Source: an uncultured Oscillospiraceae bacterium
GTDB lineage: Bacteria > Bacillota > Clostridia > Oscillospirales > Oscillospiraceae
NCBI GenBank assembly: GCA_910585815.1
Contig: CAJUFJ010000022.1
Location: 1 to 51,663 of the forward strand
Length of the DNA stretch: 51,663 nt
Direction of reading: 5' to 3'
In this document: positions 16,850 to 24,296 of the stretch, piece after piece
Layout: each line of letters begins with the position of its first letter
How positions within the stretch are numbered: the first letter of the stretch is position 1
Notes under the pieces: model-generated
What the model was told of the DNA's origin: nothing
Seen by the model: only the letters and a program-made list of their open reading frames with translations
The model's database searches: none
Made by a program: the position numbers and the translations under genes

Positions 16850-16933
16850 GTAGGGCGTGACGACTCGGCACGCCGTCCCGGTTATTCCGGGCAGACCCTG
16901 GAAGAACGGGCCGCCGGGGTCGTCGGCCCCTAC
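16850..16933. repeat. GTAGGG...CCCCTAC element, second GACGAC-core copy
   Basis: An 84-bp homologue of the element at 13030-13112, with the same ends and right arm and a diverged centre. It is followed by AT-rich DNA containing the promoter of the downstream decarboxylase subunit genes. Bases 16934-17018 show no other feature. Confidence 0.8.
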
Positions 16934-17018
16934 AAATGTACAGTCCAGCACACGGGGCCTTACCGTGGTTGTGCTGTAAAAAAAGCGTTCAGTTGTAAGA
17001 AGCCTGTCTAATGTTATA

Positions 17019-17048
17019 TTGACACTTCTCACAGAAAAATGGTATAAT
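17019..17048 (+). promoter_or_regulatory. Strong sigma-A type promoter for the gcdC genes
   Basis: A perfect TTGACA at 17019-17024 and a perfect TATAAT at 17043-17048 with an 18-bp spacer. It implies that the carrier and pump subunits can be transcribed independently of gctA-hgdB. Confidence 0.85.
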
Positions 17049-17063
17049 GTTCCCAATTTCGGC

Positions 17064-17140
17064 CCTCCTTCCGCCTGAACGGCGGGAGGAGGACCGCAAT
17101 GCGCGTCCCGCCGCCGGATATGCCGGCTGGACCAAAATAA
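17064..17140 (+). promoter_or_regulatory. Leader hairpin and possible 13-codon leader peptide
   Basis: CCTCCTTCCGCC (17064-17075) pairs with GGCGGGAGGAGG (17081-17092) over a 5-base loop. The right arm is also an ideal ribosome site for a short frame at 17099-17140 encoding MRVPPPDMPAGPK. The hairpin would hide that ribosome site. No T-run follows, so it is not a simple terminator. A role in controlling gcdC expression is conjecture. Confidence 0.35.
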
Positions 17141-17161
17141 TGTAAAGGGGAAAAAGAAGCT

Positions 17162-17575
17162 ATGAATTACAATGTGACTGTCAACGGCAAGGTCTACAAC
17201 GTCTCCGTTGAGAGGACCGGCGCCGCTGCCCCCGCAGCCCCTGCGGCTCCCGCGCCTGTGGCCGCCGCTCCTGTGGCCGCCCCCGTGGCAGCTCCTGCCG
17301 CCGCCCCGGCTCCCGCGCCCGCTCCGGCCCCCGCCGCTGCTCCCGCTGCCGTAGGCGCCGGCGAGACCGCCGTAAAGAGCCCCATGCCCGGCAACATCTT
17401 TAAGGTGGAGTGCTCCGTGGGCCAGTCCGTCAACGCCGGCGATGTGCTGGTGGTGCTGGAGGCCATGAAGATGGAGATTGAGGTCTCCGCCCCTGTGGCC
17501 GGCACCGTCAAGGCCGTGTCCGCCTCCGTGGGCACCGCCGTCAACACCGACGACCTGTTGGTTACCCTGGGCTAA
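17162..17575 (+). CDS. gcdC: Glutaconyl-CoA decarboxylase biotin carrier subunit (gamma)
   Basis: 137 residues. A short N-terminal strand region MNYNVTVNGKVYNVSVE is followed by an Ala/Pro-rich flexible linker (about 20-65) and a biotinyl domain (about 68-137) with the biotinylation motif EAMKMEIE. The lysine of this motif accepts biotin and shuttles carboxyl groups between GcdA and GcdB. The Ala/Pro linker is typical of gamma subunits. The biotinyl domain differs from that of the next gene at only two residues. First gene after the promoter at 17019. Confidence 0.92.
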   Translation: MNYNVTVNGKVYNVSVERTGAAAPAAPAAPAPVAAAPVAAPVAAPAAAPAPAPAPAPAAAPAAVGAGETAVKSPMPGNIFKVECSVGQSVNAGDVLVVLEAMKMEIEVSAPVAGTVKAVSASVGTAVNTDDLLVTLG

Positions 17576-17590
17576 TAGGGGGTACGATCG

Positions 17591-18256
17591 ATGCCTAGTG
17601 TTAATAAAGCGATTATCCACCCCTTTGACCCACTGAGCCTGCCTCAGGCTCTGCTGGTTGCCGTCTCCGGTCTGCTGGTGGTGTTCGTCATGCTGGCTAT
17701 GCTCATGGTGGTGATTATCGTCACCTCCAAGATTGTGGCCGCGATTGAGGGCAAGAGGAAGCCCGCCGCCGCTCCCGTCAAGAAGTCGGCTCCCGCCCCT
17801 GCGGCCAAGCCGGCTGCGGCTCCCGCCGCCCCCGCCCAGGACGAGGGCGAGCTGGTGGCTGTGATGATGGCCGCCGTGGCCGAGGAGTCCGGCATGCCCA
17901 TGGGTTCCTTCCAGATTACCAACATCGCCCCCGCCGCTGCGGCTCCCGCTCCCGCGCCTGTGGCCGCCGCCCCCGTGGCAGCAGCTCCCGCCGCCGCCCC
18001 GGCTCCCGCGCCTGCTGCGGCTCCTGCCGCGCCTGCCGCCGGTGAGACCGCCGTGCGCAGCCCCATGCCGGGCAACATCTTCAAGGTGGAGTGCTCCGTA
18101 GGCCAGTCCGTCAACGCCGGCGACGTCCTCGTGGTGCTGGAGGCCATGAAGATGGAGATCGAGGTGTCCGCCCCCGTGGCCGGCACCGTCAAGGCCGTGT
18201 CCGCCTCTGTGGGCACCGCCGTGAACACCGATGACCTGCTGGTCACCATCGGTTGA
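17591..18256 (+). CDS. Decarboxylase delta-subunit/biotin-carrier fusion
   Basis: 221 residues. Residues about 15-47 form one membrane helix (QALLVAVSGLLVVFVMLAML...), followed by a basic stretch, as in OadG/GcdD-type delta subunits. A first Ala/Pro linker, a short conserved island (ELVAVMMAAVAEESG), a second Ala/Pro linker and then a full biotinyl domain with EAMKMEIE complete the protein. In known glutaconyl-CoA decarboxylases delta and gamma are separate chains; here the anchor is fused to a second carrier domain. ATG 17591 follows gcdC by 15 bp. Likely function: membrane anchor and carrier that presents carboxybiotin to GcdB. Confidence 0.85.
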   Translation: MPSVNKAIIHPFDPLSLPQALLVAVSGLLVVFVMLAMLMVVIIVTSKIVAAIEGKRKPAAAPVKKSAPAPAAKPAAAPAAPAQDEGELVAVMMAAVAEESGMPMGSFQITNIAPAAAAPAPAPVAAAPVAAAPAAAPAPAPAAAPAAPAAGETAVRSPMPGNIFKVECSVGQSVNAGDVLVVLEAMKMEIEVSAPVAGTVKAVSASVGTAVNTDDLLVTIG

Positions 18257-18271
18257 AAGGAGGGGTAAAGT

Positions 18272-19456
18272 ATGGAATTCTTAAAAGATGTAATTTTTGC
18301 GATTGCCAACGGTTCCGGCTTTGCTGCTATCCTTTCCCACCCTGAGACGGGACTGTTTGACTGGCGGACCCTTGTGATGCTGTTCATCGCCTGTGTGCTG
18401 CTGTACATGGGCATCGGCAAGGGCTATGAGCCTCTGCTGATGGTTCCCATCGCCTTCGGTATGCTGCTGGCAAACCTGCCCATCACCGGCCTGTTTGCCG
18501 AGCCTGTCTATGACGCCGCTACCCACAGTGGTACCGTCGGCTTCATGTGGGTGCTCTATCAGGGCGTCCAGTGGGCCATCTATCCGTCTATTATCTTCAT
18601 GGGAATTGGCGCAATGACCGACTTTGGTCCTCTGCTGGCCAACCCCATGTCCCTGCTGCTGGGCGCTGCCGCTCAGCTGGGCATCTTCGCCGCCTTCCTG
18701 ATGGCTCTGGTCCTGGGCTTCACACCCGCTGAGGCCGCCGCCATCGGCGTCATCGGCGGCGCCGACGGCCCGACCGCCATTCTGACGGCTTCCAAGCTGG
18801 CTGTGGGGCTGTTGCCCGCCATCGCCATCGCGGCATACTCCTATATGGCGCTGATTCCCATGATCCAGCCTCCTCTGATGAAGGCCCTGACCTCCAAGAA
18901 GGCCCGTCAGGTGAAGATGGGACAGCTGCGCCAGGTGTCCAAGACCGAGAAGATCATCTTCCCCATCGCCGTGACTATCTTCGTCGTTCTGCTGGTGCCC
19001 GACACCGCCCCCCTGATCGGTATGCTCATGCTGGGCAACCTGTTCCGTGAGAGCGGCGTTACCGAGCGCCTGTCCGACACCGCCCAGAACGCCCTCATCA
19101 ACATCGTCACCATCCCCCTGGGCCTGTCCGTGGGCTTCAAGGCCGTGGGCAGCACCTTCCTGACCCCCAAGACTCTGGGCATCATTGTGCTGGGCCTGAC
19201 CGCCTTCCTGCTGTCCACTGCCGGCGGTCTGATTCTGGGCAACGTGATGTACGCTGTCACCGGCGGCAAGGTCAATCCTCTGATCGGCTCTGCCGGCGTG
19301 TCCGCCGTGCCCATGGCCGCCCGTGTGTCCCAGACCGTGGGCCAGAAGGAGAACCCCTCCAACTTCCTGCTCATGCACGCTATGGGCCCCAACGTGGCCG
19401 GCGTGATCGGCTCCGCCTGTGCGGCCGGCTTCATGATCAAGGTGTTCGGCGGCTGA
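18272..19456 (+). CDS. gcdB: Glutaconyl-CoA decarboxylase subunit beta (Na+ pump)
   Basis: 394 residues with about ten membrane helices. It decarboxylates carboxybiotin and couples this to Na+ export, the energy-conserving step of the pathway. The OadB/GcdB signature is present as IGGADGPTAILTASKLA with the essential aspartate, and a second hairpin-like region GLSVGFKAVGSTFL. AAAGGAGG at 18257 precedes the ATG. It is the last gene of the cluster and is followed by a strong terminator. Confidence 0.95.
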   Translation: MEFLKDVIFAIANGSGFAAILSHPETGLFDWRTLVMLFIACVLLYMGIGKGYEPLLMVPIAFGMLLANLPITGLFAEPVYDAATHSGTVGFMWVLYQGVQWAIYPSIIFMGIGAMTDFGPLLANPMSLLLGAAAQLGIFAAFLMALVLGFTPAEAAAIGVIGGADGPTAILTASKLAVGLLPAIAIAAYSYMALIPMIQPPLMKALTSKKARQVKMGQLRQVSKTEKIIFPIAVTIFVVLLVPDTAPLIGMLMLGNLFRESGVTERLSDTAQNALINIVTIPLGLSVGFKAVGSTFLTPKTLGIIVLGLTAFLLSTAGGLILGNVMYAVTGGKVNPLIGSAGVSAVPMAARVSQTVGQKENPSNFLLMHAMGPNVAGVIGSACAAGFMIKVFGG

Positions 19457-19482
19457 GTTCCGAAATTCTGCGGTTTCAACGC

Positions 19483-19517
19483 AAACCCGGCGCACTGCTT
19501 GCAGTGCGCCGGGTTTT
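19483..19517 (+). terminator. Terminator of the decarboxylase operon
   Basis: A perfect 16-bp stem, AAACCCGGCGCACTGC / GCAGTGCGCCGGGTTT, with TT loop and a following T-run (GGGTTTTG), 26 bp after gcdB. Confidence 0.92.
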
Positions 19518-19626
19518 GTCATGTGGGCCTCCAAAAAAACTTGAAAAAGTGGAAAAAACCTCTTGCTTTTTGGCGGAGACTGTGCTATAATAACCAAGCT
19601 GTCAAGGGGAACGCCCCTTGCGGTAC

Positions 19627-19703
19627 GCGGCTGTAGCTCAGTTGGATAGAGTGACTGGCTACGAACCAGTAGGTCGGGGGTTCGAATCCCTTCAGCCGTA
19701 CCA
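19627..19703 (+). tRNA. tRNA-Arg (anticodon ACG)
   Basis: A complete cloverleaf. The acceptor GCGGCTG pairs with CAGCCGT, followed by discriminator A and an encoded CCA at 19701-19703. The D arm is AGCTCAGTTGGATAGAGT, the anticodon stem ACTGG/CCAGT encloses loop CTACGAA (anticodon ACG), and the T arm is GGGGGTTCGAATCCCTT. It marks the boundary between the conserved fermentation cluster and the accessory DNA. Confidence 0.95.
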
Positions 19704-19739
19704 CGCCGGAGCAAAGGAAACTTTGCTCCGGTGTTTTTT
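19703..19739 (+). terminator. Terminator directly after tRNA-Arg
   Basis: CGCCGGAGCAAAG / CTTTGCTCCGGTG with a GAAA loop and a run of six T. It begins at the last base of the CCA end. Confidence 0.9.
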
Positions 19740-19771
19740 ATGGATGTCGACATTGCAAGGCTTCCTGAATA

Positions 19772-19807
19772 TGACAAGTCCCGCTTTTTGAAAAGCGGGA
19801 CTTGTCA
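19772..19807. terminator. Perfect 17-bp palindrome at the 3' end of the NACHT gene
   Basis: TGACAAGTCCCGCTTTT and its exact complement are separated by only TG. It sits 33 bp downstream of the NACHT gene stop (minus strand). It may work as that gene's terminator although the flanking T-run is part of the stem. Confidence 0.6.
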
Positions 19808-19840
19808 GTCTGGACTGTGGTGCCAAAAAAGATACATACC

Positions 19841-22800
19841 TTACACTCGCAAGATTACTTTCAGCTCATGTTTTACATCGCACATTTTCCAAGGAGCATC
19901 CCATTTAACGCGGATTTTTTGCTTAATCATATCCGCAGTATAGGAACAAAATCTGAACGCGCATTTATTTCTTTCCGGCGTTCCCTGGTGAGATTGCAGG
20001 ATCGCCATTACAGTTTCAGGCTCTATACTTCCGCAAGCTGCCAGTGCATTACTGAGACTTGAGCGTAAAGAGCAAAACTCCTCCTCTTGAAAATCAGAGG
20101 ACAGCGCAATGCTCATCAAGTCTTCCAGCAGCGGAAGTAATTCGGGATTTTGCAACGAAGAAATAGCTTCCGTTGGTCCATTAAGAAAATTATTTTTGTG
20201 TTCCGGTATCGTATGATTTTCTCTCGCCAGTCGGATGTACTCACACAGCGCTGTTTCACTTTCAAGAACTATCAAATGTGTCATCAATTCAAGAGAAGAT
20301 TTGACTCGGAATTGCCGTTCCATTGCGATGCGTAAATGCTCTTTCGAGAGATTGGGACAAAGCCGTTCTATATCAAGTAGTGTACGTTCATCCGCAAAGG
20401 GAAGAAGTTCTTTCTGAATACAGTGAGCGCCGAAAACCTTGTATAAATACTCGATGGCGGCTGTTCTTGCAGATTCGTCTATCTTTACAGCCTCAACAGC
20501 GGCTTCCCGAATGTCCTCGCAGTCGTGTTCTGCGCAGTATTGAATATGATCTCGTAACACCAGCCCGTGAACTCTTTGCGCCTTCACGTTTTCCATAATA
20601 CGGTGCCGAAGCGGCTCCTTGGAAATATGCGACTCTAAAAAAATATATTTTTGTGCGTCCTCTTTTTGGGAGAAGCAGTAATATGGAAGCTCCGTCATCT
20701 GTAAAAGCACGTTTTCTTCTGGAACAAGCCCTAAATATACAGAGAGAGAAACTGCTGCAATGACAAATATAGGGACTTGTGCGGATGTGTCTCTATATGT
20801 GACAGCATTTTCCAGGAGGTCTTGCCCATATAGGAGAGAGAGCATTTCCCTCAGGGCCGATTTCTGCTCGTCTGAAACTCGTATCGTTTTTACATTCTGA
20901 ATAGATAAATGTGCCTCAAATATCACAAACCGATTCCAATCAAGTGTTTGGAGCGCATTTTTTGCTTTTTCTGATTCTTGAACATGACGGTGTAATCCGT
21001 AATTTAGCTCCATAAGCAAAGAGCCATATTCATATTTTCTTGCTGAATGGATTAGCTCTTTTACTGTTGGATCAGGCATACGTGATTTTTGAATGGAAAG
21101 TAAAAGTAGATCTTCTGCTTTTGCCCTGTTGAATAAAACATCAAAATAATCCTGCTCACGTTCTTGCTTCAATCTCTCATAGTCAATATGAGCTTTCCGC
21201 TCCGGGAGAGTAATACCGTCTATTTGTAGGACCAGGTCTTTATAGTATCGATATTCTGCGTCATGAGCGTGTCTTTCGACAAGCTCCCGGAATATCTTGT
21301 GGTTTTTCAATCTCCCATCACGATACGCATTGGCGGCATATGCCAGATGATCGGAGTGACAGAATAAGGCATCCAGATCAAAATATCGATCCACGGCATT
21401 GCAAAGGTCAATCACAGCCCGCTCAATGGTATTCGTTGCCTCAAAAAAATGAGCGGTGGCGTGCATTTTTCTATGCGAGCAGTGCTTTGATGAATAGATG
21501 TAGCTGTTTACGAGTGTTCGGTAATATGCTGTTTCCCCCTGTGAAAATTGCTCCGCCGCTTTCTCGCAGAGAACCTCATAAACCTCGTCCTCTTCATATA
21601 TGGTCATCGGTCTTGCCTGCGCTAAAAATTGGAGGGCAATCTGAATGCTCTCCGGCTCAAACAACGCCTTTAAGCCATCTACTAAGGCGATGGTTTCATT
21701 TGCGATTCTGTTATTGCCGTGGGTGTATGCGATGCCATCCAGGAAAAATTGAACGTGGACGTTATGCTGCCCAGAGTAGGTCAATAGCTGATACATCCCC
21801 CAGCGCACATGAACCTCCGAACAATCCTTGTATTTCGCCACCAATTCAGCGGCAATCTCAGAGGTGATCAGTCTGAGTTTTGACAATGCCTCTAAAGCGT
21901 TATAGCAAAGCCCCTCATTTCCGTCGACAGGAGACATGCAACAGGACAACAGAGTCCGAGATGTTTCGTTCCGACGGCCAAAGAGGCGTGGAAAATGCCG
22001 TAACAGGTTTATTGCACAAATCTGAGAGGTTCTATGCACTGGGCAGCTGATTTTATCCAACAAAAACTCCAATGTTTCTTCACAGCAGGCAAAAGCTGCT
22101 AATTGCTCCAGAGTATACAGGCTGTTGCTGATCCAAAGCATGGCCTTTTCCCGCTCCAGAAAGATAGCCTTAAAAATGCCCGCCCGAACATCTGGTTCCA
22201 GATGATCGGGTTCAAATTTTACGAGTGCGGAAGGGATATGCTCTAAAATCCAGGCTTTTAAATCCCATGTCTGCTTCATGCTGGCGAAGAACCCAAATGT
22301 GTTGACCCAGGACATTTTAATATCCTGCCCATCGCTGAAATAACGAATCGCCTCATCCTGCGGTAAAACCGAGAGAAATCTGGCAGCCAAATACTCCTTA
22401 AAATTATTGTGTACGAAACGCCAGCACGTCCCTTCTTTTCGGAGCAAACCACTGTGCTTGAGAAGACTGCGTTCCTCCCATGTGAAAAGCTCCTGATATT
22501 CTATGACATCCTCCAAGACCGTTTTTTGCATCAGCTGCATGGCAAACGCAACCTTTTCCAAGAGGATAAATAAATCCCGCCGATGTTCCTCTAGACTTTT
22601 CTGAAATTTTTGGTCATCCAACTGGAAACTCTCTTTGACCAAATAGTCCATAACATCCGCTTTGCTGGGCAGCTGGCGATTCTTTTGGTAGAGCCGGACC
22701 AGCCGAGTCAAATAAAAGGGATTTTGCAGGAGATATTCTGTTCCAGCCTGATTGGCAGCAGCTATAAAGCTGGCCGCATCAACAGACTGGCTGGATAAAT

Positions 22801-23827
22801 AATCCTGGATATCAGCATCCGTCAAATCATCCAAATCATAGACCTGGAATCCCCGGAAGGTTTGAGACTGGTTTTCAATTTCCGCATTGCAAAAGTTACT
22901 GCGGGAGGAAATGACTATTTTAACGGATGGATATTCCTTGATGAATGATTGAAGCCTCCGCATGAACTCATCGCGTTCATTTGCCTGCATCTCATCATAC
23001 CCATCAAAAAGCAATACAAGATATTCCGGCGGCAGAGCGCGATACGATTCCGGCAGGAGCGTAGGGACCGGCTCTCTGCAATACAAACTCAAGGAATAAA
23101 GAAAAGGAAATTGGGATGTTTCGCACAGAACGCCGGCCAGATTTTGCAGCTCTATGCTTTTGCCTTGGCCAGCATCGCTGAGAAGCAACAGGTGATTGTT
23201 GACCTCAAGAGCGTCAGCCAGTAAAACAGATTGGTCTTCTTGAAAAGCTCTCAAAAATGTGTCAAGCATCGCGACCGCATGAGAGACTACCCTTCGCGGG
23301 ATATAGTCGTTCGGGATATCATAGAAGATCTTGGAAACCGTATCTGGGGCAGCAAAAGGGGGAGTCGTCCTGTAAGCGACTAATTTATCCAACCCTTTCT
23401 GAAGTTGGTTTACTTTTTCTTCAATTCGATGGTCTGCGTGGTAGATTACCTTTTCCCCTGTGCTCATTTGCTGGAGCAGGCAAGATTCCAATTGGTCAAT
23501 ATAGTTCGAAAGAATCTTTTCCACATCATCCATATAGGGCAATGTATCTCTATGTGCTTTGAAGAAGTCCTCGATAAATTCCGCTTTTTCCTTGGATGAA
23601 AATAGAGAATCTCCCAAAACATCAAATTTCTTTCTTGCAAGATAGAGTTCCACTTGATCTGCGACAGGCGCCAGTTCCTCTGAGAGTGACGAAAAATCAA
23701 AAGTGCCACATAGGTTTTTCAGTTCTTGAGAAGCATGGAGTTTAGAGCCTGCCTGGATTACATCTCGGATTCCAGATGCTAAAGTCACAAATGAACTCAA
23801 ATTTCCTGCTACTGACAGAAGACCCAC
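19841..23827 (-). CDS. NACHT-domain STAND NTPase, candidate defence protein
   Basis: 1,328 residues. The N-terminal about 200 residues are helical with no recognisable effector motif. A NACHT-type NTPase follows: Walker A SDAGQGKS (about 217-224), Walker B LLFDGYDE with the NACHT-typical second acidic residue (about 272-279), and a sensor-1 strand KIVISSRS (303-310). After a winged-helix-like part around FVHNNFKEYLAARFL comes a long alpha-helical, HEAT-like C-terminus (about 550-1320) likely to act as the sensor. This is the layout of bacterial NLR-like STAND proteins, several of which abort phage infection. The start is taken as GTG 23827 behind GGGGATGATGGA. It is AT-rich relative to the core, stands alone and is transcribed toward the tRNA. 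Confidence 0.8.
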   Translation of the reverse strand: MGLLSVAGNLSSFVTLASGIRDVIQAGSKLHASQELKNLCGTFDFSSLSEELAPVADQVELYLARKKFDVLGDSLFSSKEKAEFIEDFFKAHRDTLPYMDDVEKILSNYIDQLESCLLQQMSTGEKVIYHADHRIEEKVNQLQKGLDKLVAYRTTPPFAAPDTVSKIFYDIPNDYIPRRVVSHAVAMLDTFLRAFQEDQSVLLADALEVNNHLLLLSDAGQGKSIELQNLAGVLCETSQFPFLYSLSLYCREPVPTLLPESYRALPPEYLVLLFDGYDEMQANERDEFMRRLQSFIKEYPSVKIVISSRSNFCNAEIENQSQTFRGFQVYDLDDLTDADIQDYLSSQSVDAASFIAAANQAGTEYLLQNPFYLTRLVRLYQKNRQLPSKADVMDYLVKESFQLDDQKFQKSLEEHRRDLFILLEKVAFAMQLMQKTVLEDVIEYQELFTWEERSLLKHSGLLRKEGTCWRFVHNNFKEYLAARFLSVLPQDEAIRYFSDGQDIKMSWVNTFGFFASMKQTWDLKAWILEHIPSALVKFEPDHLEPDVRAGIFKAIFLEREKAMLWISNSLYTLEQLAAFACCEETLEFLLDKISCPVHRTSQICAINLLRHFPRLFGRRNETSRTLLSCCMSPVDGNEGLCYNALEALSKLRLITSEIAAELVAKYKDCSEVHVRWGMYQLLTYSGQHNVHVQFFLDGIAYTHGNNRIANETIALVDGLKALFEPESIQIALQFLAQARPMTIYEEDEVYEVLCEKAAEQFSQGETAYYRTLVNSYIYSSKHCSHRKMHATAHFFEATNTIERAVIDLCNAVDRYFDLDALFCHSDHLAYAANAYRDGRLKNHKIFRELVERHAHDAEYRYYKDLVLQIDGITLPERKAHIDYERLKQEREQDYFDVLFNRAKAEDLLLLSIQKSRMPDPTVKELIHSARKYEYGSLLMELNYGLHRHVQESEKAKNALQTLDWNRFVIFEAHLSIQNVKTIRVSDEQKSALREMLSLLYGQDLLENAVTYRDTSAQVPIFVIAAVSLSVYLGLVPEENVLLQMTELPYYCFSQKEDAQKYIFLESHISKEPLRHRIMENVKAQRVHGLVLRDHIQYCAEHDCEDIREAAVEAVKIDESARTAAIEYLYKVFGAHCIQKELLPFADERTLLDIERLCPNLSKEHLRIAMERQFRVKSSLELMTHLIVLESETALCEYIRLARENHTIPEHKNNFLNGPTEAISSLQNPELLPLLEDLMSIALSSDFQEEEFCSLRSSLSNALAACGSIEPETVMAILQSHQGTPERNKCAFRFCSYTADMIKQKIRVKWDAPWKMCDVKHELKVILRV

Positions 23828-24296
23828 TCCATCATCCCCTATTTTTAGTTTAGTATGGCCGCTTTGACGTCTGCATCAAAATGGTTCCCACAAACTGATG
23901 GTTCGTGTCAGCTTTAGGCTATTTTTCGAAATATTGTTCTTGCGGAACCAGTCTGTCCAATTGAACTTGCGCGTTTATACTGACATGGCAACAAACAACT
24001 GCGTTCTTTCTGGAGGAATTTTCTCCGTTGACAGCCGATTTAAGTCTTATGTTGTTTATTTACTAACTCACACATGTGAATGACTAAGGAGGAAAATTAA
24101 ATGATCGTAAAGGAGTTTGTCAGTGCTTGCTGAGGAAAGCGCAGGGTTACTTAACACTTATATTGTATCACAGTATGCCATATCCGTCGAGACTATTTTC
24201 CAGTTTCAGCTTTTTGGTATACGCTGCATTTCTCCATATGCAGATATCCTGTCATGATACAATAAGGAATATCATAATGGAAAGGTGGTGCCATTT
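23828..24296. other. AT-rich intergenic region with a broken gene start and IS left flank
   Basis: This holds the upstream region of the NACHT gene (minus strand). On the plus strand, TTGACA at 24028 and a strong AAGGAGG at 24087-24093 precede ATG 24101, whose frame ends after 10 codons (MIVKEFVSAC) at 24133. Good expression signals on such a short frame suggest that a gene was cut here by the neighbouring IS3-type element. The left IS end must lie between about 24125 and 24280, but I could not identify its terminal repeat. CACATGTG at about 24071 is a small perfect palindrome. Confidence 0.45.

Noticed and set aside
14157..16871. A 904-residue open frame on the minus strand opposite hgdA-hgdB
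   Set aside because: It is a Gly/Val/His/Leu-rich shadow produced by the codon bias of GC-rich genes; the plus-strand genes are unmistakable. The same applies to long antisense frames at 11221-13005, 18281-19777, 9009-10238 and 1695-3053.
17194..17547. Ala/Gly-rich minus-strand frame
   Set aside because: It is the reverse reading of the Ala/Pro linker of the biotin carrier.
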